DNA of 36,984 bases. It comes from Campylobacter portucalensis (lineage in GTDB: Bacteria; Campylobacterota; Campylobacteria; Campylobacterales; Campylobacteraceae). Below the pieces are notes generated by a model. That model worked only from the letters and a program-made list of their open reading frames with translations, did no database searches and was not told the DNA's origin. The stretch lies in contig NZ_VWSJ01000019.1 in NCBI RefSeq assembly GCF_009690845.1, forward strand, positions 1 through 36,984, written 5' to 3'. Shown piece by piece: positions 28,173-36,984 of this stretch. Positions within the stretch are counted from its first letter, which is position 1, and every line of letters starts with the position of its first letter. The translations under genes were made by a program, and so were the position numbers.

Positions 28173-28441
28173 ATTTTTCTCCTTTAATAAAAAATAATTA
28201 TGGTATTCTATATCAATATTACTTAAATTTCTATTAAGTTATGGTTTATGTTTTTAAAACATAATTTCTTATCTAATATGCTATTTAAGCAGTTTTACTA
28301 AGAGTATTTTGATCTTTTAAATTTGGAATAGAAAGTAAATATTTAATTTATTATTAAGATTTCTTATTGTAGAATTATTAGAATTAATTTTTATTATTAA
28401 TATAAAAATTTAAATATTAATTTTTCCGGCAAGGAAGTGAT

Positions 28442-30496
28442 ATGAAAAAAATTTAATTTTTAGTAGCATTTTAGCTACTATTCTTTATGCAGAAAAAATT
28501 AAACTAGAATATATTAGGGTTGAAGCCAGTTTAAGTAATATAGAAAAAGAATTTCAAAGCAAAAGTGTTTCAATTATTAACAATTAAAATTTAAATAAAC
28601 ACTCAACAAGTGGCGACATACAAAGTGTTTTATCGTGGGTTCCTAGCATTGAGTATTCAAGAAGTGGTGGGATAAATGGACAGCTTAGTTTTCGTGGGCA
28701 AAATAGCAATAACGCTAGAAGTTTAAATTTAATTGATGGTGCAAGATATAGCGGTAGAACGACTTTGGAGTTTAATTTAATCGATCCAAATTCATTAGAA
28801 GCAGTTGAAGTCATAAGAGGCTCAGGAAGCTCTTTATATGGAAGTAGCGGGATGAATGGAGTTATAAATTTAAAATCAAGAAAATATAAAGGAGATATCA
28901 ATAAACCTTTTAGTATGGAAGCTAAAGTTAGAAATTTAGGATATTCTAGTATAAATAACGGCTTTAATTCCAGAGTAGAAACACTTAGTGGTGGAGATGG
29001 TTTTGATGTTTTACTTAGACTTAGCAATAGAATCGGAAATAACTACGATACGCCAGATGGCAAGATAGAAAACAGCAAACACAAACATCTTGGCGTTGAT
29101 TTAAATTTAGGCTATACTCATAACGACACAAGATATTATTTACAAGGTAGATATAATAAATCTACAACTCACAGAGGCGGCGGTTTAGGTGGTGCTCCTG
29201 GCAGCTTTGGCAATAAAAAGCTTATGAAAGAAGACCCTATAAAGGAGTATGATATTAAATTTGGATTTAAAACAAGTACATCTTTTGCTGATAAAGTTGA
29301 TACTTTTATATATTATAGAGAATTTGATACTGATATTCATATAAAAACTCCAAAAGCAAAAGTTCATCAAAAGTTTATAATACCCAAATAATAGGTGGTG
29401 CAAGTAGATTTATCTCAACTATAGAAAACCACGAACTTGGATATGGGATTGATTTTTTATCTAGTATTTGGCATACACCAAAGGTTAAAAAAACAACAGT
29501 TTTAGCAAACAGCAAGACAAAATTTGAAGTATTAGACAGACCTTGGGATATGACAAATATCGGCGTGTATTTAAAAGATGATTATTTTGCAACTGATAAT
29601 TTAATGCTAAGTGGAGCTTTAAGATATGACTACTTTTATAGTAAAATAGGCAAACGAAGAGCTTCAGACGAAAGACCAGAAACTTCAAAAGTACTTGATA
29701 ATGCTTCATCTAAAACCCAAAATATACTAACAAGATCAATTAGTACCGTTTATTTTCTAAATGAGAATTTCAGCCTAGCTGCTAATATTAGCCATAACTT
29801 TAAAGCAGCCAAGCCATCTCAAATGATGCAAGCAACCCCAGCAGGAACGGGCGATAATCCAACTATTCCAAATATAGATTTATCTAATAAAACATCTCAA
29901 ACTTACGAACTTGGTTTAAGATATAGTAATGCAAATTCTTTTGTAGGATTAACTGGTTTTTATACGAAGTAGATGATATGATTAACCTTGTAAATTTACC
30001 AAATTTAGGTAAAAACAGTATCAAAATGTCGGTAGTGCTTATATAACAGGGACTGAATTAGAGGGTAGTCATATGTTTAATAAATTAAATTAAATTTATA
30101 TTATAGTGCTGCTTATATTTATGGACAAAACAAAACAAAAGATAAACCTCTATCATATATAGCTCCATTTAACGCTAAAATAGCACTTAGTTATGATACT
30201 GAGTTTGCTGAATTTGGCATAAAAGAGAGAATTTACATAGGCAAAAATAGGATAGATGATTCTACTGAGTGAAAAACTAACTCTTATGCGATGACAGATA
30301 TTTATGCAGATATAAAGCTTAATAAATTTTTTAGCGGTGCAGATGATATGTATTTGACAGTTGGTATTGATAATTTTTTTGATAAAAAGGTGTAAATCCA
30401 ACAACTTATAAAGATATAAAAAATCCTATAAGCAAAACTAATCCTTTATTAGAGCCAAGCAGAAGTTTTTATATAAAATTTAGATATGATTATTAA
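28442..30496 (+). pseudogene. Broken TonB-dependent outer-membrane receptor gene
   Basis: A good ribosome binding site (AAGGAAG) precedes ATG, then frame is lost in an A7 run at 28445-28451; one extra A would restore a signal peptide (NLIFSSILATILYAE). A stop at 28585-28587 replaces a sense codon. The plug domain follows (GQLSFRGQNSNNARSLNLID, then VEVIRGSGSSLYGSSGMNGV), then beta-barrel sequence ending SFYIKFRYDY with the usual terminal aromatic. Further breaks occur near 29368 (one A missing from an A-run), 29970, 30020, 30090, 30270 (TGA) and 30390. It would have imported the chelate for the divergent ABC system. At least seven independent lesions argue against reversible phase variation. 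Confidence 0.92.
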
Positions 30497-30509
30497 TTTT
30501 ATGAATAAC

Positions 30510-30547
30510 AAATTTAAAGCTTATTTCTCATAATAAGCTTTAAATTT
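30510..30547 (+). terminator. Hairpin after the broken receptor gene
   Basis: A perfect 16-bp stem (AAATTTAAAGCTTATT and its complement) with a 6-nt loop, 13 nt after the receptor stop. The downstream sequence AGTAGGCTTTG is not U-rich, so termination efficiency is uncertain. Confidence 0.5.
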
Positions 30548-30911
30548 AGTAGGCTTTGATAAAGTTTTCGTAAAAGCAATATAATTTATTATATTAATGC
30601 CAAATCTTTAAAAATCAATTTTAGATACATTACAATCCCTAAATTTCACATCTAAATATATTTCATTAAACTATATTAAAATCCTTTTTGTATTAAAGAT
30701 TACTCATATAATTTTATTAAGCAAAAATTTCATTAACACTATAAAATATCGTAAGATTAAAAATTTCAAATTTATTCTTTATTTTTAAAAATCTATACAA
30801 CACACCTCATCTCAAATTCTATTTTAATAAAAATTAATTTAAAATTTGCCACTATTATTTGTATGCTTACAAATCATTAAGATTTTAAAAATATTTTTTA
30901 TCTTTTGGTTT
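30548..30911. other. Intergenic stretch without a recognisable gene
   Basis: AT-rich spacer between the convergent receptor pseudogene and dsbD. I see no ORF, RNA or repeat to report. Confidence 0.5.
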
Positions 30912-32657
30912 TTAAATTTTATTTAATATATTTTCTAGCTTATTTTTCAACTCATCTACATTTTTAACGCTTATAATTTGCTCATCTTTTAACTCTTTTT
31001 GATCTTTAAAAAACACTAAAGATGGTGGCCCATAAACATTAAATTTACTCATTAATTCCAAGTCATCATCACTATTTTTAGTAACATCTATTTTTACAAG
31101 CTCAAAATGACTCAAAATATCTTGCAAATTTGGATCTTTTAAAATTTTATCTAATTCTTTACAATTAACACACCAACTAGCCCAAAAATCAACAATAACT
31201 GGCTTTTTAGCATTTTTAATAAAATCATCTAGCTCTTTTATGGTTGAAATTTTTGTAAAATTTAGTGATGATTTAGGATGTGAAATTTCGCTTAAAAGTG
31301 GCTTTGTAAGACTTGTAGAGCCATTAGTAAAACCAATTATTAAAATTAAAGAATATATAAAAACAATCAAACTAAAACTTAGTTTTATCCTCCAAAAATC
31401 ACTCTCTTTAAAACTATTTGGCAACATAAAAACAGCAAAAATTATGCCTAAAATTCCATAAAAAAGCAAAGATAAATTATCACCAATAACCCTAGAAGCT
31501 ATCCAAACCGCCATAAAAAGCATAATAAAACCAAAAATTTTACTAATTTGATTCATCCAAAAACCAGGCTTTGGCATAAATTTACCAGCACCAAGACCAA
31601 CGATTAAAAGAGGAACTCCCATCCCAAAACTCATAATAAACAAACTAAGACCACCTAAAAGCAAATCTCCAGTTTTTGAAATATAAAGCAAAGCTCCAGC
31701 TAAAGGGGCTGCAACACAAGGACCAACTATCAATGCTGATAAGAATCCCATTATAAAAACGCCAAGCAAGCCACTATGATTTTCGCTTTTTTTATTAATT
31801 TTATTTTGCAAAAAAGCTGGAAGCTGAATTTGATAAAATCCAAACATACTAAAAGCAAGTATTACAAAAACTAAAGCAAACCCTATCAAAACAGTAGGAA
31901 TTTGTAAAAAGCTTTGTAAATTTGCCCCTAAAAAGCTAGCTAAAATCCCAGCTATGGCATATGTTAAAGACATTGCAAAAACATAAATAAAACTTATAAA
32001 AAAACTTTTTTTGATATTTGCGTCTTGTCCGCACTTTGCAACGATTATTGATGATAGTATTGGAATCATCGGAAAAACACAAGGCGTGAGTGATAAAAGC
32101 AAACCATATCCAAAAAATGTAATTAAAGTTAAAATAAATCCTTTGTTTTCGATATTTATAGCGATTTCATCCTGATTTAATGAACCTTTTTTTACACTTG
32201 ATGGTTGATAATTTGAAGATGTATTTTTAGAATTATTAATTTTTGAAATTTGATAGCTATTTAAAAATTTAGTAAATGAATATACTAAATTTTGCGGACT
32301 ATAACAAAAACCATCTAAAGAACAACCAGTATAATTGATATTAATATTAAATTTATCTAAATTTGCACTGCTTGAAATAAGACCAAATGGAACTAAAATT
32401 TGAAATTTTGACACATATACTTGATTTGATTTATACTCTTTTTTCTTTGGCAAATTTAGCAATTCGGTTATATCTTCTTGCCCAAGCAAAATGCTAAATT
32501 TATCGCTATAAATATAGACATTTTCATTTACATTAAAATCAAAAATTACTCCATTAGAGCTAACGCTAGCGTCAATCTTAAAAGCTTCGTCTGTTCTTAA
32601 AGGCTCCGCATTTAATATATTAAACATAAATAAAATCAATAATAAAATCTTTTTCAA
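30912..32657 (-). CDS. dsbD: Thiol:disulfide interchange protein DsbD
   Basis: DsbD carries reducing power from cytoplasmic thioredoxin across the inner membrane to periplasmic partners, for isomerisation and cytochrome c maturation. The 581-aa protein has a signal peptide (1-17) and an N-terminal periplasmic domain with C112 and C118 (GCSLDGFC). About eight membrane helices follow, with C193 (LTPCVFPMIP) and C314 (VGPCVAAPLAG), and then a thioredoxin domain (about 465-581) with CVNC at 496-499. All six expected cysteines are present. The start is TTG with AAGGA upstream. It stands alone and is of normal length for the family. Confidence 0.96.
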   Translation of the reverse strand: MKKILLLILFMFNILNAEPLRTDEAFKIDASVSSNGVIFDFNVNENVYIYSDKFSILLGQEDITELLNLPKKKEYKSNQVYVSKFQILVPFGLISSSANLDKFNININYTGCSLDGFCYSPQNLVYSFTKFLNSYQISKINNSKNTSSNYQPSSVKKGSLNQDEIAINIENKGFILTLITFFGYGLLLSLTPCVFPMIPILSSIIVAKCGQDANIKKSFFISFIYVFAMSLTYAIAGILASFLGANLQSFLQIPTVLIGFALVFVILAFSMFGFYQIQLPAFLQNKINKKSENHSGLLGVFIMGFLSALIVGPCVAAPLAGALLYISKTGDLLLGGLSLFIMSFGMGVPLLIVGLGAGKFMPKPGFWMNQISKIFGFIMLFMAVWIASRVIGDNLSLLFYGILGIIFAVFMLPNSFKESDFWRIKLSFSLIVFIYSLILIIGFTNGSTSLTKPLLSEISHPKSSLNFTKISTIKELDDFIKNAKKPVIVDFWASWCVNCKELDKILKDPNLQDILSHFELVKIDVTKNSDDDLELMSKFNVYGPPSLVFFKDQKELKDEQIISVKNVDELKNKLENILNKI

Positions 32658-33048
32658 TTTAATTCCTTAAAAATATTTTTCGTATTGTAACTTGATTGTT
32701 TTAATGCATTTGTAAAATTTATTAAATTTTACAATTATAAAAATATAATGATTTTATGAATTTTTTAAATAAAGCCAGTAAATTTAGCCTATTAAAATAT
32801 TATTTCGATAAATATATTTTACACTTTTTAATTTTATGATTTTTATTAAATTATACTAAATTTTAGTTGGGTTTATTAAATATAGTATAAGCTTTTTTAT
32901 ATAGTAAAATTATATAAAATCCATAATTGTGTTTTTATAAAAATTTCTTTCTCAATAGCCAAATTTTAATCAAATTTTTTATTTTATCAGTTTTAAAACC
33001 ATAATACCCACAAAAATGATGCGGTAAATCATCTATAATAACACTCTA
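32658..33048. other. Intergenic stretch without a recognisable gene
   Basis: AT-rich, with stops in all frames. A TACAAT box on the minus strand at 32684-32689 may be the -10 of dsbD. Nothing else is supportable. Confidence 0.45.
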
Positions 33049-33458
33049 TTATCGTCCTTTAGATTTCGTATTTGCTTCAAGCTATTAGCTTTCACATATA
33101 AAAAATTTAGCATCATACAAAAGCCCAATATTATTTAATTTATAAACACCAATAAAATACAACCAAAACCTCCGCACTTCATAACTATGAGAGATTATTG
33201 TGCTTTTAATCTTAGAAGAACCATTATTTTCCTTGCTTATAAATGAAATTTTATAAAAAGCAATAGTAGAAATTTATTAAAACCGATAAAAACAATCTAA
33301 TTTTTTCTTATCCAAAAGATTAAAAAAACAATAAAAAATATAAATGATAAAAAAAATATATCAAAAGAAAAATCGCCACTTCCATAAATGCTAAGTCAAA
33401 AAAACAAGCTTATAAAAAATAAATTAAATAAAGAAATGATATAAGTAAAAACTTTTTT
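33049..33458 (-). pseudogene. Relic of a small membrane-protein gene
   Basis: Read on the minus strand from 33458 the sequence gives KKVFTYIISLFNLFFISLFF, a TGA where tryptophan would fit, then GSGDFSFDIFFLSFIFFIVF and a basic stretch, i.e. two or three membrane segments. Protein-like sequence continues in other frames (NNGSSKIKSTIISHSYEVRR; WLYFIGVYKLNNIGLLYDAK) to a TAA at 33049. The ATG has been lost next to the A-run. I do not recognise the family. It lies just downstream of dnaK on the same strand. Confidence 0.45.
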
Positions 33459-33470
33459 ATTTTAAATTTA

Positions 33471-33491
33471 AAGGCGTAAAATTTACGCCTT
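33471..33491 (-). terminator. Hairpin directly after dnaK
   Basis: A perfect inverted repeat AAGGCGTAAA/TTTACGCCTT around a single A begins 4 nt after the dnaK stop. In the minus direction the downstream bases are AAATTTAAAATAAAA, so the U-tract is poor. It could be a terminator or a 3'-end stabilising hairpin. Confidence 0.5.
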
Positions 33492-33495
33492 AATT

Positions 33496-35376
33496 TTACT
33501 CTACTTCAGCATCGATTACATCATCATCGGCTTTTTTATTATCGCCTTGGGCTTTATTTGCATTTTGCTCATTACTAGCTGCTGCTTTATACATCTCTTC
33601 AGCCACTTTGCTTAGAGCTTCAACTTTGCTCTTTATAGCTTCTTTTGTAGCATTTTCATCTTTTAAAACTTCTTTTAAGTCATTTAAAGCACTTTCAATA
33701 TTTCCTCTAACATCGCTTGGTATTTTTTCACCCATCTCATTTAGAGTTTTTTCGGTTTGATGTGCTATAGAATCAGCCTGATTTCTAATTTCAACTAGCT
33801 CTTTTCTTTTACTATCTTCTTCTTTGTGAAGCTCAGCATCTTTTACCATTTTTTCTATTTCAGCATCACTTAGCCCGCTCGAACCTGTGATTTTAATATC
33901 AGTTTCTTTACCAGTTGCTTTATCTTTAGCTGAAACTGTTAAAATTCCATTTGCGTCTATATCAAACTGAACTTCAATTTGTGGTACTCCACGTGGTGCT
34001 GGCATAATGCCTTCAAGATTAAAATTACCCAAAGATTTATTATCTTTTGCAAATTCTCTCTCACCTTGTAAAACATTTATGGTAACTGCACTTTGATTAT
34101 CTTCAGCAGTTGAGAAAATTTGTGACTTTTTAGTTGGTATAGTTGTGCCTTTTTCGATAACTTTTGTCATAACTCCACCTAAAGTCTCAATCCCAAGGCT
34201 AAGAGGCGTAACATCAAGTAAAAGCACATTTTTAACATCTCCTTTTATAACAGCACCTTGAATAGCAGCCCCAATTGCTACAACCTCATCAGGATTTACT
34301 GATTTATTAAGATCTTTTCCTCCAAAAGCTTTTTGCACCTCTTCATTTACTAGTGGAACACGAGTTGAACCACCAACCATAACTACATCTGCTATATCAG
34401 AGTTGCTAACTCCAGCATCACCCATTACGCTTTTTAATGTTTTTATAGTTTTTGCAACTAAGTCTTCAATCATACTTTCAAATTTAGCTCTAGTTAGGGT
34501 TTTTGTTAGGTGTTTTGGACCAGTCGCATCAGCTGTGATAAATGGTAAATTTATAGTCGTTTCCATTGCAGATGATAGCTCTTTTTTAGCATTTTCAGCC
34601 GCTTCTTTTAAACGTTGCATAGCCATAACATCATTTTTTAAATCAATCCCGCTTTCACCTTTAAACTCACTTAAAAGCCAATCAATTAATCTATTATCAA
34701 AGTCATCTCCGCCTAAAAATGCATCTCCGCCTGTTGATAAAACCTCAACCACATTATCACCAGTTTCAAGCACAGTAACATCAAATGTTCCACCGCCCAA
34801 ATCATAAACCACAATTTTTTCACTCTCTTTTTTATCAAGCCCATAAGCTAAAGCTGCTGCTGTTGGTTCATTAACGATTCTTAAAACATTAAGCCCTGCT
34901 ATAGTTCCTGCTTCTTTTGTTGCTTTTCTTTGACTATCATTAAAATAAGCAGGCACAGTAATAACAGCATCAACTACGCTTTCGCCCAAATAACTCTCAG
35001 CATCTTCTTTTAGCTTCATTAAAACCTTCGCTGAAATTTCTTGTGGGGTATAAATTTTACCATCCATTTCAACTGCAGCTGCACCATTTCTATCCACTAC
35101 TTTATAAGGAAGGCGTTTTTGTGCTTCTTTGGCATTTTCTTCATTCATCATCAAGCCCATTATTCTTTTTATGGAATAAATCGTCTTTGCTGGATTTGTG
35201 ATAGCTTGACGTTTTGCTGTATCGCCAACTAAAATTTCGCCCTTGTCTGTAAAAGCAACAATTGATGGAGTTGTATTTTTACCCTCTTTATTTGGGATAA
35301 TTTTACTTTCGCCTCTTTCGTGAATCGCAACTGCTGAATTTGTTGTACCTAAATCAATTCCTATAACTTTACTCAT
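33496..35376 (-). CDS. dnaK: Chaperone DnaK (Hsp70)
   Basis: DnaK is the ATP-dependent Hsp70 chaperone that binds unfolded segments together with DnaJ and GrpE. The 626-aa protein starts [16 protein letters not shown], the phosphate-1 loop, and carries [16 protein letters not shown] (about 194-209), VGGSTRVP (about 339-346) and the interdomain linker [12 protein letters not shown] (about 385-396). It ends with an acidic tail [10 protein letters not shown] close to the usual EEVD-like bacterial end. It is the last gene of hrcA-grpE-dnaK. No dnaJ is adjacent, which is normal in this group. AAGGAG lies before the ATG. Confidence 0.98.
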   Translation of the reverse strand: MSKVIGIDLGTTNSAVAIHERGESKIIPNKEGKNTTPSIVAFTDKGEILVGDTAKRQAITNPAKTIYSIKRIMGLMMNEENAKEAQKRLPYKVVDRNGAAAVEMDGKIYTPQEISAKVLMKLKEDAESYLGESVVDAVITVPAYFNDSQRKATKEAGTIAGLNVLRIVNEPTAAALAYGLDKKESEKIVVYDLGGGTFDVTVLETGDNVVEVLSTGGDAFLGGDDFDNRLIDWLLSEFKGESGIDLKNDVMAMQRLKEAAENAKKELSSAMETTINLPFITADATGPKHLTKTLTRAKFESMIEDLVAKTIKTLKSVMGDAGVSNSDIADVVMVGGSTRVPLVNEEVQKAFGGKDLNKSVNPDEVVAIGAAIQGAVIKGDVKNVLLLDVTPLSLGIETLGGVMTKVIEKGTTIPTKKSQIFSTAEDNQSAVTINVLQGEREFAKDNKSLGNFNLEGIMPAPRGVPQIEVQFDIDANGILTVSAKDKATGKETDIKITGSSGLSDAEIEKMVKDAELHKEEDSKRKELVEIRNQADSIAHQTEKTLNEMGEKIPSDVRGNIESALNDLKEVLKDENATKEAIKSKVEALSKVAEEMYKAAASNEQNANKAQGDNKKADDDVIDAEVE

Positions 35377-35400
35377 TTTTTCTCCTTAAATTTTAATTAA

Positions 35401-35949
35401 TTATTTTACCACTACAACCATTGCTGGTCTTAAAACTCTATCTTTATATAGATAACCTTTTTGATAAATTTGAGCTATATCACCACTTTCTTTATTCTCT
35501 ACTTCAATTTGAGAGATAGCATTATGGATATTTGGGTCAAATTTACCATCTGATTTGATTTGAGTTATGCCATATTTTTCAAAACTACTTAAAAGCATTT
35601 GAACGCATTGATTAACTCCATCTTTCATATTTTTAGCAAATTCATTATCTCCTACTTCTATCTTTAAAGCCTCTTCTAAAGCATCAATTATAGGTAGCAT
35701 ATCTTTTGCAAAGCTCTCGCTTGCATAGCTTACTGCCATAATTTTTTCTTTTTCAAGGCGTTTTTTGATATTCTCAAAATCTGCATTTGCCCTGTAAAAT
35801 TTATCTGTAATTTGACTTAATTCCTCCTGAAGCTTTTGAATTTGAACGTCATTTTTGTCCAAATTTTTTTCTTGATTTAAACTCTCGTTAAATTTTTGCT
35901 CTTCATCGATATCATCAATATTTTTAGAACTATTTATATCATCATTCAT
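35401..35949 (-). CDS. grpE: Nucleotide exchange factor GrpE
   Basis: GrpE releases ADP from DnaK. The 182-aa protein has a long N-terminal helical, coiled-coil region (about 30-85, with DKFYRANADFENIKKRLEKE) and a C-terminal beta domain ending YKDRVLRPAMVVV, where the family pattern LR(P/A)AxV is visible. Its ATG follows the hrcA stop with no gap. The strong GGAGG site is inside the end of hrcA, so the two are translationally coupled. Confidence 0.97.
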   Translation of the reverse strand: MNDDINSSKNIDDIDEEQKFNESLNQEKNLDKNDVQIQKLQEELSQITDKFYRANADFENIKKRLEKEKIMAVSYASESFAKDMLPIIDALEEALKIEVGDNEFAKNMKDGVNQCVQMLLSSFEKYGITQIKSDGKFDPNIHNAISQIEVENKESGDIAQIYQKGYLYKDRVLRPAMVVVVK

Positions 35950-36738
35950 TTACGCTGCCTCCATTATTTGATTAAAAAATTTATCATAATTTTCATAAAC
36001 ACTACCCGCACAAAACATAGTAGCGTCTGTATTTTTATAGAAAATTCTTCTTTTTATCCCCATAAAGCCTGGTTCAAAAAGAGGTGAAAATGCTAAATTT
36101 TTATTAAATTTAGTGGTAATGTTTGGATCTAAAAGCATTTTAAATCTCTTGTCATTATATATATCAAAAATCACATCCTCATTTGAAATAAAAACAATCT
36201 TTGATCTTTTTAACTCCAAAATTTTGGATTTTAAAATGCTAAGCCCAACTTGAGTTGAAATTTCTTCAAGTTCTTTTAGACTAACACCTACTAAATTTAA
36301 TAAAAAATTAAAAATTCTACTATCAAATTTTAAAACCAACTCATCATTATCAAAATTTAAAATTATAAATCTATCTCTGAAATTTAAAACTTCCCTTAAA
36401 ATTTCGTCATCAGATGTAAAAATCATACAATAAATTTTAAAATTATCAAAAATTTTACTAAGCAAAAATTCATCGTTAATATAAATTTTTTCTTTAAATT
36501 TAAGTTTTTCCTCCCAATATTTTTTCATAGTCAAAAAAGTTGGTATACGACCACCGCTTATGTGAAGTTGTTTTAAAGCACCTTCATCACTGAGTTTTTT
36601 AAAATAAACTCTAATTGTTGAAGCAGGAATCAAACCCTCCATCCTAAGACCCAAATCACTAGAGCCAATCGGAGAATTTTCACTCAAGTAAGCTTCAATA
36701 ATATAATTTAATATCAACCCTCTTTTGTCTATTTTCAT
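35950..36738 (-). CDS. hrcA: Heat-inducible transcription repressor HrcA
   Basis: HrcA represses class I heat-shock genes by binding CIRCE and needs chaperones to fold. The 262-aa protein is short compared with Firmicutes HrcA (about 340 aa), as is usual in Campylobacter. The N-terminal winged helix (about 1-68, with SSDLGLRMEGLIPASTIRVY and LHISGGRIPT) is well conserved, and the C-terminal part is divergent. As first gene of hrcA-grpE-dnaK it sits directly under its own CIRCE operator, so the operon is autorepressed. AAAGG lies six bases before the ATG. Confidence 0.95.
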   Translation of the reverse strand: MKIDKRGLILNYIIEAYLSENSPIGSSDLGLRMEGLIPASTIRVYFKKLSDEGALKQLHISGGRIPTFLTMKKYWEEKLKFKEKIYINDEFLLSKIFDNFKIYCMIFTSDDEILREVLNFRDRFIILNFDNDELVLKFDSRIFNFLLNLVGVSLKELEEISTQVGLSILKSKILELKRSKIVFISNEDVIFDIYNDKRFKMLLDPNITTKFNKNLAFSPLFEPGFMGIKRRIFYKNTDATMFCAGSVYENYDKFFNQIMEAA

Positions 36739-36755
36739 TTTTTACCTTTTATAAA

Positions 36756-36782
36756 TTAGCACTCTTTTATTTAAACTGCTAA
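36756..36782. promoter_or_regulatory. CIRCE operator of the hrcA operon
   Basis: The left arm TTAGCACTC is a perfect match to consensus. After exactly nine bases the right arm AACTGCTAA matches GAGTGCTAA at seven of nine positions. It lies between the -10 box and the hrcA ATG, covering the expected transcription start, so bound HrcA would block initiation. Confidence 0.88.
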
Positions 36783-36786
36783 GTGT

Positions 36787-36815
36787 ATTATACAATATGA
36801 GTGCAATAATGTCAA
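36787..36815 (-). promoter_or_regulatory. Consensus sigma-70 promoter of hrcA-grpE-dnaK
   Basis: On the minus strand TTGACA (36815-36810) and TATAAT (36792-36787) are both perfect and separated by 17 bases. A further CIRCE-like half-site, GCACTC (36804-36799), lies in the spacer. Confidence 0.85.
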
Positions 36816-36963
36816 GGATTTTTATATAAAAATTTTAATTTTCTATCAATATAACAAAACAAGATAAAAACAATTAATAAGATAAAAGAATTTAAGTGAT
36901 ATTGGCTAAAATGACAAAAATTTACAATACGAAATTAAAATAAGATGATATATTTAAGTATAA

Positions 36964-36984
36964 TGGCCGGAAGATAGGGATTCG
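36964..36984 (-). tRNA. Partial tRNA gene, 3' end only
   Basis: On the minus strand the window edge cuts into a T loop (CGAAT), followed by the T-stem half CCCTA, the acceptor strand TCTTCCG, discriminator G and encoded CCA. The 5' part with the anticodon is outside the window, so identity is undetermined; discriminator G allows tRNA-Ser among others. Confidence 0.7.

Noticed and set aside
28173-28441. Possible Fur box between the binding-protein gene and the receptor pseudogene
   Set aside because: Only loosely similar AT-rich sequence; no 19-bp match good enough to report.
28442-28460. A7 run in the receptor signal peptide as a phase-variation switch
   Set aside because: Six or more other lesions downstream mean that slippage here could not restore the protein.
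28584-29027. 147-codon minus-strand ORF across the receptor pseudogene
   Set aside because: Antisense to clearly recognisable TonB-receptor plug sequence; no ribosome binding site or family resemblance.
34403-34807. 134-codon ORF on the plus strand inside dnaK
   Set aside because: Antisense shadow of a highly conserved gene; serine/leucine-rich translation typical of antisense frames.

Overview
The window is AT-rich chromosomal DNA from a Campylobacter-like member of the Campylobacterota (Epsilonproteobacteria). The case rests on gene order and protein type: hrcA-grpE-dnaK with a short HrcA, glmM-lspA-(TM2 gene)-hemJ, rpsT-prfA, and thrC-kdsB with a 4-nt overlap. Short Shine-Dalgarno sites and TATAAT-type -10 boxes, mostly without a -35, fit the same group. 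The species cannot be named from this sequence alone.

Layout. 1-2700 holds a decayed large gene (about 360-1350) and 1.3 kb of nearly empty AT-rich DNA, bounded by tRNA-Val(GAC). 2806-8242 is core genome: nhaA, then the glmM-lspA-TM2-hemJ operon on the minus strand and rpsT-prfA on the plus strand, followed by a universal stress protein gene and a small winged-helix gene (to 9384). 9385-18827 is an accessory island built from RTX (calcium-binding, type I secretion-like) genes: a 5'-truncated RTX pseudogene; a membrane-protein gene followed by a 3'-truncated RTX pseudogene; a second, related membrane-protein gene followed by an intact 1059-aa RTX protein with LysM and von Willebrand A domains; and a broken phage-type lysozyme gene. 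18982-23846 is cutA, an MBOAT O-acyltransferase plus SGNH hydrolase pair (peptidoglycan or glycan O-acetylation type), thrC and kdsB. 23998-30496 is an iron-complex/siderophore-type ABC uptake operon with an unusual tandem-domain companion protein, facing a wrecked TonB-dependent receptor gene. 30912-36984 carries dsbD, a relic membrane gene, the hrcA-grpE-dnaK heat-shock operon with a CIRCE operator over a consensus promoter, and the 3' end of another tRNA.

The most interesting part is the island. Two membrane-protein genes that share a D-Y-D-K-E-P-I motif each sit directly upstream of, and nearly touching, an RTX gene. The intact RTX protein carries a peptidoglycan-binding LysM domain, and a muramidase-like gene follows it. 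My working hypothesis is a modular family of type I secreted, cell-wall-directed RTX proteins, each made with a dedicated membrane partner (immunity, anchoring or secretion accessory). Most copies are decaying, and their 3' ends have exchanged DNA: 98 of 99 positions match between two copies. No type I secretion apparatus is present in the window. Core genes here are all intact, so the many frameshifts in the accessory genes look like true decay and not poor sequence quality.
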